Shown one piece after another: positions 16,839-26,036 of a stretch of DNA of 64,000 bases (position 1 is its first letter; each line of letters starts with the position of its first letter). Position numbers and translations under genes: made by a program. The notes under the pieces are model-generated. The model ran no database searches and was not told the origin of the DNA. It saw only the letters and a list, made by a program, of their open reading frames with translations. The DNA comes from Streptomyces sp. NRRL S-87 (lineage in GTDB: Bacteria; Actinomycetota; Actinomycetes; Streptomycetales; Streptomycetaceae), in NCBI RefSeq assembly GCF_000719335.1, contig NZ_JOGB01000005.1:167564-231563 (forward strand), read 5' to 3'.

Positions 16839-16931
16839 TGCTCTCCTGTCATGTTCGTTGTGCGTGTGCCGCCGGTGGCGGTCGACGAGGGCGTCCGCCA
16901 CCGGAACGTGCTGCTCGGCCCCGCCGGCCCG

Positions 16932-17798
16932 CTAGTGACCGGCCGCCGGCCTGAGCGGCAGGACGTCGTTGACGCCGCTGGCCCCCGGCAGGCGGCGCGG
17001 CAGGCCGCCCGCGGTGGTGCCGGGTCTGACGAGGTGGTCCCTGGGCCGGGCGGGTACCACCGCCTCGGCCAGCCCCTCCATCAGCAGCCGGGACACCTCC
17101 ACCGCGACGGCGTACAGGCTGCGGCCGAGGAGGAACGCGATGTCCCTGGCGCTGCGTCGGCCGTTCAGCCGGAGCAGGACCTCCCGACGTTCTCCGGTCG
17201 CGGCGGTGTCCAGCGCCGCGGTGCCGGCCTCCGTCCGGCTCAGCCGGGTGCGGAAGGGCGAGAAGGGGTGGCGGCGCGAGACGAGGGCCCGGATCCGCCG
17301 TTCCGCCTCGCGTACCAGCCAGTCGGGTTCGATGGCCTGGGGGGCGGCCAGTCGACAGCCGTATGCGTCCCGGTCCAATCTGAAACCATCAATTCTGCCC
17401 ATTCCGACGGCGAGGGCTCCGTCCAGCGCTGCGGCTACGCATATCAGCTGCAATTCCGCGGCGCCGACCAGTTCGCGGGCGATGAGCTCGGCTCCGACGG
17501 CATGCCCCGCGGTAGTCGACCGGGTGGCGGAGGCCCAGTCCGCCTCGCTGAGCCGGCCGGATCGCAGGAGCAGGGTCTCCGCCCCGGGCGCTCCCGGTGA
17601 GACCACCTCGACGATCGCGCCGCCGCTGAGGTGGAAGGCTCCGCCAGGATCCCCGGCCACCAGCAGTGTTCCGGAGATCCGGTCCAGCGGCGCCTCGGTC
17701 AGGGCCCTGGCGAGTTCCAGCCCCCTCACGTGCGACGGTTTCCTGAAGGCCGGTACATCAATTTCTGACATTCCCCTGCAATCGGCCGCGCTTTCCAT
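16932..17798 (-). CDS. Unrecognised protein, possible regulator upstream of roadblock genes
   Basis: A 288-residue soluble protein, or 279 if translation begins at the inner ATG 17771. The N-terminal half (ISGTLLVAGDPGGAFHLSGG and AIVEVVSPGAPGAETLLLRS) resembles a DUF4388-like sensing fold found in bacterial GTPase and gliding-type systems. The C-terminal part (GERREVLLRLNGRRSARDIA and FLLGRSLYAVAVEVSRLL) resembles a winged-helix domain. Both assignments are tentative. It is the first gene of the unit with the two roadblock proteins, which suggests a role in the same signalling assembly. Confidence 0.6.
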   Translation of the reverse strand: MESAADCRGMSEIDVPAFRKPSHVRGLELARALTEAPLDRISGTLLVAGDPGGAFHLSGGAIVEVVSPGAPGAETLLLRSGRLSEADWASATRSTTAGHAVGAELIARELVGAAELQLICVAAALDGALAVGMGRIDGFRLDRDAYGCRLAAPQAIEPDWLVREAERRIRALVSRRHPFSPFRTRLSRTEAGTAALDTAATGERREVLLRLNGRRSARDIAFLLGRSLYAVAVEVSRLLMEGLAEAVVPARPRDHLVRPGTTAGGLPRRLPGASGVNDVLPLRPAAGH

Positions 17799-18057
17799 GG
17801 ATTCCCGTCACTGAAAATCCTGATGCGTCAGCCCGGGAAGAGATAGTCAGCCTAAAGGGTTAATGGACGGCGGGCGGCTTGACGTCCGTTTATTCGCGCC
17901 AAGTGAACTTTTGTGATCTGTTCAAATCCTCTTGGTTTCGGATTTGGTTGCTCTGCTCGGAGGATCTGTGCTGTGCCTGCCGGGGGCTCGCCGCCGGGTG
18001 GTCGGCTGCGTCATGACGGCGGGTGCGCCGCCCGGCCGCGTTGTCAGGCTGCGCGCC

Positions 18058-18477
18058 ATGGACGACGATCTCGAGCTGCGTACGTTTCGGGTCGGCGAGA
18101 TCCGCGCCGAGTTGCGTGAGCTGCGCATCCGGGACGACCTCGAAGGCATGCTCGAGGGCACGCCGTACCTGCACCGCCGGTTCAGGATCCTGCAGTTGGA
18201 GAAGCGGCTGGCGAAGTCGCAGGGTCTGTACGTGCACGACCTGGACCGCATTCGGGCCGATGCGGCCGCGCGGGTGGACACCTGGCTGCCGCGGGCCAGG
18301 GTGGAGGCGAGGCTGAGTGCGCCCTGGCTGCCCGACGGCGTGGTCGAGGACGGTCATACCGAGCTGTCGGTGGTGTGGTTCCAGCAGCCCGGCGCGGACC
18401 CCTTCGGCCGGTTGGCCGAGATCCTGCGTCCGCTGGACTGGACCGCGCTGGCCCGGTTCGAGGCGGACTTCGACTGA
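18058..18477 (+). CDS. Hypothetical protein
   Basis: A 139-residue charged, mostly helical protein that starts MDDDLELRTFRVGEIRAELR. It contains a segment LHRRFRILQLEKRLAKSQGL with coiled-coil character and ends LAEILRPLDWTALARFEADF. No domain is recognised. The frame continues upstream to 17932 with other possible starts (ATG 18013), and no strong ribosome site settles the choice. It stands alone between divergent neighbours. The upstream gap 17799-18057 contains AT-richer sequence and no other feature I can support. Confidence 0.5.
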   Translation: MDDDLELRTFRVGEIRAELRELRIRDDLEGMLEGTPYLHRRFRILQLEKRLAKSQGLYVHDLDRIRADAAARVDTWLPRARVEARLSAPWLPDGVVEDGHTELSVVWFQQPGADPFGRLAEILRPLDWTALARFEADFD

Positions 18478-18624
18478 TCGGCCCGCGTGGCAGACCGAGG
18501 GCATCTGGACCACGCCGCCCCCGTGAGGGCCGAGCGGGCGTGACGGTCGAAGGGCGGGTGGGCAGGCGTGGGGGTCCGGGGGCGTAGGTGGCCGCAGGGG
18601 TCCGGGCGGCCGCGACGAGGGCCG

Positions 18625-18822
18625 TCACACCACCGAGGCCAGGGCGGAGGTCACGGCGGCCGCGAGCGTCAGCACCGCGGCGAACGTCACGGCGGCCCGT
18701 GCCAGGGCGGTGGCGTAGGACGCGCCGTCGAGGCGCGCGAGCTTGCCCGCGCCGGCCGCGGCCAGCAGGGCGAACAGCAGCACCAGCGCGGTGACGACCA
18801 GGACGAGTACGGGAGTGGGCAC
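18625..18822 (-). CDS. Small two-helix membrane protein
   Basis: A 65-residue frame from GTG 18822. It has two hydrophobic helices, VLVLVVTALVLLFALLAAAG and AAVTFAAVLTLAAAVTSALA, joined by a short polar loop with Lys and Arg (GKLARLDG). No family is recognised. Composition and helix spacing support a real membrane peptide. It is divergent from the large HTH/P-loop gene starting at 18944, and both may share the 120-base gap as promoter region. Confidence 0.5.
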   Translation of the reverse strand: MPTPVLVLVVTALVLLFALLAAAGAGKLARLDGASYATALARAAVTFAAVLTLAAAVTSALASVV

Positions 18823-18943
18823 GACGACTCCGAGCGGTTGACCGGCCAGGGGCAGGACCGAGCGTCGGGGAAACCGTGTTCGCCGTGGTTCGGACGGGGG
18901 ATGATGAACACCGACGAACACGCGGGGCGAGAGGGTCGGGCAG

Positions 18944-21814
18944 GTGGACAGTGGACGCCGGGAGCGCGACGCGGCACTCGCGGAGCTGCGCAGGCGGCTG
19001 GACGACGGCCTCGCCCTGGCCGGTCTGACCAAGACCCAGCTCGCCGCCCGGGCCGAACTGGGGCGCACGACGGTGCAGGAGGCCTTCAACCACCGGGCCC
19101 CGGTGCCCACGGCCGGCACCGTCGCCGCCCTCGCCGACGCGCTCGGCCTGCCGGTCGCCGAACTGCTCGGCCTGCGCCGGTCGGCGACCGCGGCCCCCGA
19201 GGGGCCGGCGGAGGCCGGGCCCCTCGGCAAGCCGATCGGTGACTGGGACCCGCATCACCTGGAGGTCCACCCCGCCGGACCCGGGGTCGGCCCCACGCCC
19301 GTTCCGCTGCTCTCGGGGTACGTGTCGCGGGAGCACGACCGGGTACTCGCCGACGCGGTCGCGGCGGCCGGTGCGGGGCACCGCCAGATGGTGGTGCTCG
19401 TCGGGTCGTCCTCGACGGGCAAGACGCGGGCGTGCTGGGAAGCCGTACAGCCCTTGGCGGCGCAGGGGTGGCGGCTGTGGCACCCCTTCGACCCGTCACG
19501 GGTGGAGGCCGCCCTCGAGGATCTCGCCCGCGTCGGTCCGCGCACCGTCGTCTGGCTGAACGAGGCCCAGCACTACCTGGGCGACGCCCGCCGGGGGGAG
19601 CGGGTCGCGGCCGCCCTCCGCGCGCTCCTGACTGCCCCGGACCGCGGCCCGGTCCTCGTACTGGGGACCCTGTGGCCCGAGTACGCGCGCCGGTACACGG
19701 CCCCGCACACCCCGGGCGCCCCGGACCCCCACAGCCACGTACGGGAGCTCCTGGCGGGCCGGATCGTCCCGGTGGCGGAGGTCTTCGACGCGAAGGCGCT
19801 GCGGGAGGCGACCGTACGGGCGAAGGCGGGTGACCGGCTGCTCGCCGACGCGCTCGGCCGGGCCGGGACCAGTGGGCGGGTGGCCCAGGACCTGGCGGGG
19901 GCCCCGCTGCTCCAGCACCGCTACCTGACGGCGAGTCCCGGCGCCCGGGCGCTGCTCGAAGCGGCCATGGACGCACGCCGTCTGGGCGTGGGGCTCCACC
20001 TGCCCGAGGACTTCCTGACCGCCGCCGCCGTCGACTACATCGGCGAGGAGGACTACGACGGCCTCCAGCACACGGCCGACTGGGAGCGGGCGGCGCTGAA
20101 CGAGCTGGCGCAGCCGGTCCACGGCAAGCAGGCTCCCCTGCGGGCGACCGGAACCCGGCCCGCTCGCCGGCCACCCGACGGGGCGTCCGGGACCGCTCCC
20201 GGCGAAGTGCCCGGTGCCGGGCGGATGTTGCGGCTCGCCGACTACCTCGAGCAGTACGGTCGCGGCGCCCGGCGTCGAGACTGCCCTCCCGAGTCGTTCT
20301 GGAGCGCCGCCCACGCGCACCTCACGCACGCCGACGACCTCCGCTCCCTGGCCGCACAGGCGACGGCCCGGCACCGTCTCCGGTGGGCCCACCACCTGTC
20401 CCGCCGGGCGGACTCCGTCGAACGGGGCGGGACTCCCGCACCTCCGGCGCAGGGGGTGACGGCGGAGGACCGGCTGCACGACCTGATGGACCTCGTGTGG
20501 GAGAGCCGGGACCCGCGGGACCCCGAGGTCGTGGCGGCCTTCGCCCGGGACGCCGCCGCCTGGGGGCCCGTCACCCTCCACACGAGGGGGATCTGGCGGG
20601 TCGAGGAGGGGGAGTTGGCCGAGGCCGCGGAACTCTTCCGGCAGGCGGCGGAGAGCGGGCACCCGGAGGCGCTGGGCGACCTGGCGATGCTGCGGGAGGG
20701 CGCCGGGGACCCGGACGGTGCCGAGGACCTCGCGCGCGCGGCGGCGCGGGCCGGTCACACCGCGGCCCTGCAGCACCTGGCGGAGCTGCGGGAGCAGAAC
20801 GGGGACCGCCCCAAGGCACTGGCGTCGGCCCGGGCGCTGGCCGACGCCGGGTCTCCCGGGCTGCTGTGCGACCTGGCTTCACGCAGCCGGGAGGAGGGCG
20901 ACGCGGCGGCCGCGGAGGAGCTCTACCGCCACGCCGCCGACGCCGGCTCCGTCCGCGCCCTCCACCTCCTGTCCCTGTTGCGGGAGGAGGCCGGCGACCG
21001 GACGGAGGCCGAGGCCCTGGCACGGCGGGCGGCCGACGGAGGCCGCGTGCAGGCCCTGTTCGACCTGGCGGTCCGACGCGCGGCGACGGGCGACGTGGCC
21101 GCCACCGACTCCCTGTTCCGGCAGGCGGAGGCGGCCGGCCATCCCGGGGCGACGCGGGCCCTGGTCGTCCTCCGGGAGCGTGCGGGCCGCCCCGAGGACG
21201 CTGAGGCCCTCGCACGGCGGGCGGCCGGCGACGGTCGCCCCGCGGCGCTGCGCGACCTGGCCGTCCTGCGTGCGAAGACCGGTGACGGGGCGGGTGCGGA
21301 ACGCCTCTTCCAGGAGGCCGCCGACGCCGGCCATCCGTACGCGATGCTGGAGCTGATCCGGTGGCGGGACGAGAGCGGCGACCGACCGGGCGCCGAGGCG
21401 CTCGCCCGCCGGGCCGTCCACACGGACGTCCACAGGCGCCACCACCCCCTGCACGAACTGGCGCGCTGGCGGGACAGGGACGGCGTCAGCGGTGATACCG
21501 AGCCGCTCTACCGCGAAGCCGCCGCGCTCGGGGACGACGACGCCCTGATGGGTCTGGCGGTGTCCCGGGACCGGGACGGGTGCCACGGCGACGTGGAAGG
21601 CCTGTACCGGGAGGCGGCGGACGCCGGCAGCGTCGACGCGCTGCGCGTCCTGGGGCGCCGGTACGAGGAACGGGGGGACGAGCGGTCGGCCGCGGCCCTC
21701 TTCCGGGAGGCGGCGGACGCCGGCCAGGGGCTCCACTTCCGCCTCGGCAGCCGGTGGCCGGCCGGTCTGGACGCGGACGGCGAGCCCACGCCCCCGTGGG
21801 GCGACGAGGGCTGA
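18944..21814 (+). CDS. XRE-HTH / P-loop ATPase / Sel1-TPR repeat protein (STAND-like)
   Basis: A 956-residue three-part protein. Residues about 25-76 form an XRE-type helix-turn-helix (LTKTQLAARAELGRTTVQEA). A nucleotide-binding domain follows, with Walker A GSSSTGKT at 154-161 and a Walker B-like strand RTVVWLNEAQHYL near 205. From about residue 540 to the end come roughly ten Sel1/TPR-like helical repeats of about 35 residues, each with a core such as EALGDLAMLREGAGD and a linker such as AAESGH or AADAGS. This order is that of STAND-type switch proteins, where repeats sense a ligand and the NTPase relays it. The effector here would be the DNA-binding end, so a regulator is likelier than a toxin. 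It is monocistronic. Confidence 0.75.
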   Translation: MDSGRRERDAALAELRRRLDDGLALAGLTKTQLAARAELGRTTVQEAFNHRAPVPTAGTVAALADALGLPVAELLGLRRSATAAPEGPAEAGPLGKPIGDWDPHHLEVHPAGPGVGPTPVPLLSGYVSREHDRVLADAVAAAGAGHRQMVVLVGSSSTGKTRACWEAVQPLAAQGWRLWHPFDPSRVEAALEDLARVGPRTVVWLNEAQHYLGDARRGERVAAALRALLTAPDRGPVLVLGTLWPEYARRYTAPHTPGAPDPHSHVRELLAGRIVPVAEVFDAKALREATVRAKAGDRLLADALGRAGTSGRVAQDLAGAPLLQHRYLTASPGARALLEAAMDARRLGVGLHLPEDFLTAAAVDYIGEEDYDGLQHTADWERAALNELAQPVHGKQAPLRATGTRPARRPPDGASGTAPGEVPGAGRMLRLADYLEQYGRGARRRDCPPESFWSAAHAHLTHADDLRSLAAQATARHRLRWAHHLSRRADSVERGGTPAPPAQGVTAEDRLHDLMDLVWESRDPRDPEVVAAFARDAAAWGPVTLHTRGIWRVEEGELAEAAELFRQAAESGHPEALGDLAMLREGAGDPDGAEDLARAAARAGHTAALQHLAELREQNGDRPKALASARALADAGSPGLLCDLASRSREEGDAAAAEELYRHAADAGSVRALHLLSLLREEAGDRTEAEALARRAADGGRVQALFDLAVRRAATGDVAATDSLFRQAEAAGHPGATRALVVLRERAGRPEDAEALARRAAGDGRPAALRDLAVLRAKTGDGAGAERLFQEAADAGHPYAMLELIRWRDESGDRPGAEALARRAVHTDVHRRHHPLHELARWRDRDGVSGDTEPLYREAAALGDDDALMGLAVSRDRDGCHGDVEGLYREAADAGSVDALRVLGRRYEERGDERSAAALFREAADAGQGLHFRLGSRWPAGLDADGEPTPPWGDEG

Positions 21815-21886
21815 GGGCGTACGGCGCACTGCGGGTCCCGGGGGCAGCGGGCGGGTGCGGGAGGGGCAGCGTACGGGGCCGCCGTG

Positions 21887-22687
21887 TCAGATGCTCCGCG
21901 CCGCCGTGCCGCTGAGTTCGAAGTGGGCACCCAGGGACGGGTCGTGCGTCAGGACGGCATGGTGCAGGCGCTGGAGCCGGGGAGCGGGCTCGATGCCGAA
22001 TTCCCCGACCAGGTTGCGTCGGATCCTGTCGAATATGGACAGCGCTTCCGCCGTCCGGCCGCCGCGGTACAGCGCGAGCATCAGGTATTCGTGAAGGTTT
22101 TCCCACGTCGGCCGGTCGTCGACGAGGGAGTAGAGTTCGCCGACGATCCCCTTGTGATTGCCCAGTTCCAGCTCGATCTCGAACCGCTGCTCCTGCGCGA
22201 AGGAGAGCCGCTCGTCGAGTTGACGCCCGATGGAGTCGAAGAGGGGGAGCTCGCGGAGGTCCTCGAGGGCCCGGCCCTGCCACAGCGAAACGGCCCGCCC
22301 CAGAACCTGTGACGCCCTTTCCGGGCAGCCGCGCCGGCGGAGTTCGGCAGCGGTGGTGAGCAGGGTGTCCAACTCGGCGACGTCGAGAGTGTAATCACCG
22401 GGGTTGAGACGGTAGCCGGGGGGCTGCGTGGTGATGACCGAGGAGGCGTCCAGTCCCAGACCGTCGAGGTGTTTACGGAGTTTTGAGACGTAAACGTGGA
22501 GCGCGGTCGACGCGGTGCGCGGCGGGGCGCCCGACCAAAGGGCCTCGGTGAGTCTGCTGGAGGAAACCGCCTCGCCGCGGTGCACGCAGAGATAAGCGAG
22601 AAGGGACCGCAGCTTCAGGGCTTTCGGGGTCGCCTGGAACCCTTCCCCCGTCTCGATCTCGACAGGTCCAAGCACCCGGAACCTCAT
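21887..22687 (-). CDS. SARP-family pathway regulator
   Basis: A 266-residue Streptomyces antibiotic regulatory protein. The N-terminal OmpR-like winged helix begins MRFRVLGPVEIETGEGFQAT and continues LRSLLAYLCVHRGEAVSSSR and HVYVSKLRKHL. The bacterial transcriptional activation domain follows, with WQGRALEDLRELP and LMLALYRGGRTAEALSIFDR. ATG 22687 is chosen because the site TAGGGGAT lies just upstream; a longer frame begins at 22750. SARPs activate cluster genes by binding direct heptamer repeats spaced by about one helical turn. Such repeats occur upstream of this gene and in the promoters at 23845-23874 and 39910-39999, so it probably switches on the whole cluster. Confidence 0.92.
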   Translation of the reverse strand: MRFRVLGPVEIETGEGFQATPKALKLRSLLAYLCVHRGEAVSSSRLTEALWSGAPPRTASTALHVYVSKLRKHLDGLGLDASSVITTQPPGYRLNPGDYTLDVAELDTLLTTAAELRRRGCPERASQVLGRAVSLWQGRALEDLRELPLFDSIGRQLDERLSFAQEQRFEIELELGNHKGIVGELYSLVDDRPTWENLHEYLMLALYRGGRTAEALSIFDRIRRNLVGEFGIEPAPRLQRLHHAVLTHDPSLGAHFELSGTAARSI

Positions 22688-22765
22688 ATCCCCTACCTCA
22701 GTCCGATCCGATGCAACGGCGACAGGGAAGGGGCACTCGCCTCCCCCCAAGGCCAGCTGACGTGA

Positions 22766-22839
22766 TCATGACTTAGGGGTTCGATGCCAGTCAACACTGG
22801 CTTGAACGCACAAGGCGGATTTGAGGTCGATTTGAGGTT
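22766..22839. promoter_or_regulatory. SARP gene promoter region with 11-bp direct repeats
   Basis: The gap 22688-23058 holds no gene. It contains gatttgaggtc (22818-22828) followed at once by gatttgaggtt (22829-22839), an 11-base direct repeat of the type bound by SARPs. A palindrome ccagt-caac-actgg lies at 22787-22800. On the minus strand, ttgact (22794-22789) and tcatga (22771-22766), 17 bases apart, could be -35 and -10 of the regulator gene. The repeats are plain; their role in autoregulation is inferred. Confidence 0.45.
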
Positions 22840-23058
22840 CGTAATGATTCCGTTCCGCCGAATCGAGATGCGCGGTATTGATGCGGAACGGCATTGGTCC
22901 GAAATGGTGGGCATTTCGGCCCGTTGGGTGCCGGGTGCGTCAACTGGTCGGGGATGCGCGGTAGTTGCCCACATCGGCGCCGGGGGGCCTCGCGTGACGT
23001 CGCTCACAGACCGGGCCGGGAGTTTCGTCGGGGACCGCCGGCACCGGCCGCGGCCCGT

Positions 23059-23742
23059 TCACGTTCCGGTGGTTTGTCGGCTCTTCACGGTCGCCGCGTA
23101 CACGTGGACGTACTCCTGACCCGTCAGTGCGGCGATCTGCTGAGTGATCTGGTCGGTCACGGCCCGCCTCACCCGGCGCTCGGATTCCCTTCCGACGTGT
23201 TCGTCGAAGGTCATCGGGGCGCCGAAATGAACGTCGAAGCGCGCCACGTAGAGCCGCTTGGCCCCGGCGGGATGAACCCGCTCGGTCCCCGCCACCCCGC
23301 AGGGGACGACCGGCATACCGCTGCGCAATGCGATCCACGCGGTGCCCGTGTTGCCCTTGTACAGGCGACCGTCGGGCGAGCGGGTGCCCTCGATGTGGAC
23401 GCCGACGGCGTTTCCCTCGCCCAGGACGCGCAGCGAGGTTTCCAGGCCGGCCATCATCCCCGAGCCGTTCGCGCTGTCGACGGAGATCATCCCGACGGCG
23501 CGGAAGAACAGCCCCTGGAACCATCCCTTCAGGCCCGGCATCGTCAGCCAGCCCTGCTTTCCCACGAAGTACAGGGGACGGGGGGTCAGCAGCGCGATGA
23601 AGATGGAGTCGAAGAACGAAAGGTGGTTCGCCGCAATGATGAACGGTCCGGTAGCCGGTATGTTCTCGACCCCGAAAACGCGCGGGCGCAGAACCACCTT
23701 GAGCGGTATGACGAGAAGCCGCCTGGTGAGCATTCGAAGCAT
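23059..23742 (-). CDS. PlsC-type acyltransferase (1-acylglycerol-3-phosphate O-acyltransferase family)
   Basis: A 227-residue acyltransferase of the PlsC fold. The catalytic HX4D motif is NHLSFFDS at about residues 39-46 and the substrate-binding block is VHIEGTRSPDGRLYKGNT. A hydrophobic, basic N-terminus (LTRRLLVIPLKVVLRPRVFG) suggests membrane association. Family members transfer acyl groups from acyl-ACP or acyl-CoA to glycerol phosphates, and some tailor natural products. It is divergent from a discrete ACP gene, and the 200-base gap carries SARP-type repeats. It may move the cluster's acyl chain from an ACP to a final acceptor; a plain phospholipid role cannot be excluded. Confidence 0.88.
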   Translation of the reverse strand: MLRMLTRRLLVIPLKVVLRPRVFGVENIPATGPFIIAANHLSFFDSIFIALLTPRPLYFVGKQGWLTMPGLKGWFQGLFFRAVGMISVDSANGSGMMAGLETSLRVLGEGNAVGVHIEGTRSPDGRLYKGNTGTAWIALRSGMPVVPCGVAGTERVHPAGAKRLYVARFDVHFGAPMTFDEHVGRESERRVRRAVTDQITQQIAALTGQEYVHVYAATVKSRQTTGT

Positions 23743-23844
23743 GTGCAGGTCCTATCGTCCTCGGACTTCCGGCCGCAATCCTAGGAGCGACCCCGGTCGC
23801 GGGCAAGGCCGATCAGCGGGGGAGTCAGCAGCGCGAAAGAGTTG

Positions 23845-23874
23845 TTTTAGGTGCCGCGAAAGCGGTGCTTTAGC
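23845..23874 (+). promoter_or_regulatory. Candidate SARP box before the discrete ACP gene
   Basis: The words ttttagg (23845-23851) and ctttagc (23868-23874) lie 23 bases apart, the same spacing seen between two ccttaaa repeats in the divergent promoter near 39.9 kb. A possible -10 (ttagact) follows at about 23894. The boxes are in the 200-base gap between the divergent PlsC-type gene and the ACP gene and could serve both. Confidence 0.5.
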
Positions 23875-23942
23875 GGGAGGCAACACCGCCGTGGTTAGAC
23901 TCCACCGCGTTTCCCTGTACGAAAGAGAAAGACGAGGATGCC

Positions 23943-24188
23943 GTGTCCCGACCTGCCGACCTTGCTGCCGTCCGCGCGTTCGTCGAGCGGGAACTCGTCG
24001 ACTTCGGCGCGGAACCCGGCACGATCTCGGACGGGGCCAGGCTGGGCGAGCTGGACATCGACTCGCTGGGCGTCGTGGAACTCACCGCCTCCATCAAGCA
24101 CGAGTACGCCGTGGACGTGCCGCTCGAGGCGCTGACCAAGGACCTCACCGTCGCGCAGGTCGTCGACCTGATCCGCGCGGCGGCCTGA
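23943..24188 (+). CDS. Acyl carrier protein (discrete)
   Basis: An 81-residue acyl carrier protein. The phosphopantetheine site is the serine in GELDIDSLGVVELTASIKHE at about residue 38. The GTG start at 23943 is chosen because the ACP fold begins there. It is the only plus-strand gene in this stretch and faces the PKS operon across a strong convergent hairpin terminator. As one of two free ACPs in the cluster, it may hold the finished acyl chain for the neighbouring PlsC-type acyltransferase, or serve a KS/CLF pair. Activation would be by the cluster's phosphopantetheinyl transferase. Confidence 0.92.
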   Translation: MSRPADLAAVRAFVERELVDFGAEPGTISDGARLGELDIDSLGVVELTASIKHEYAVDVPLEALTKDLTVAQVVDLIRAAA

Positions 24189-24202
24189 GGCACCTCCCGG
24201 CC

Positions 24203-24239
24203 AGGGGTTCGGCCCGGACACCGTCCGGGCCGAACCCCT
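24203..24239. terminator. Bidirectional terminator between ACP and PKS operon
   Basis: A perfect 17-base stem: aggggttcggcccggac at 24203-24219 pairs with 24223-24239 across a three-base loop (acc). It lies 15 bases after the ACP stop and 19 bases after the end of the convergent ketosynthase gene, so it can end both transcripts. Confidence 0.85.
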
Positions 24240-24257
24240 TTCGCATGCGCTCCCGTG

Positions 24258-26035
<1,778 letters not shown>

Positions 26036-26036
<1 letters not shown>

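Noticed and set aside
17841..17865. SARP-like word (cctaaagg) upstream of the roadblock operon
   Set aside because: Only a single copy, with no second repeat at 11 or 22-23 bp. It probably occurs by chance.
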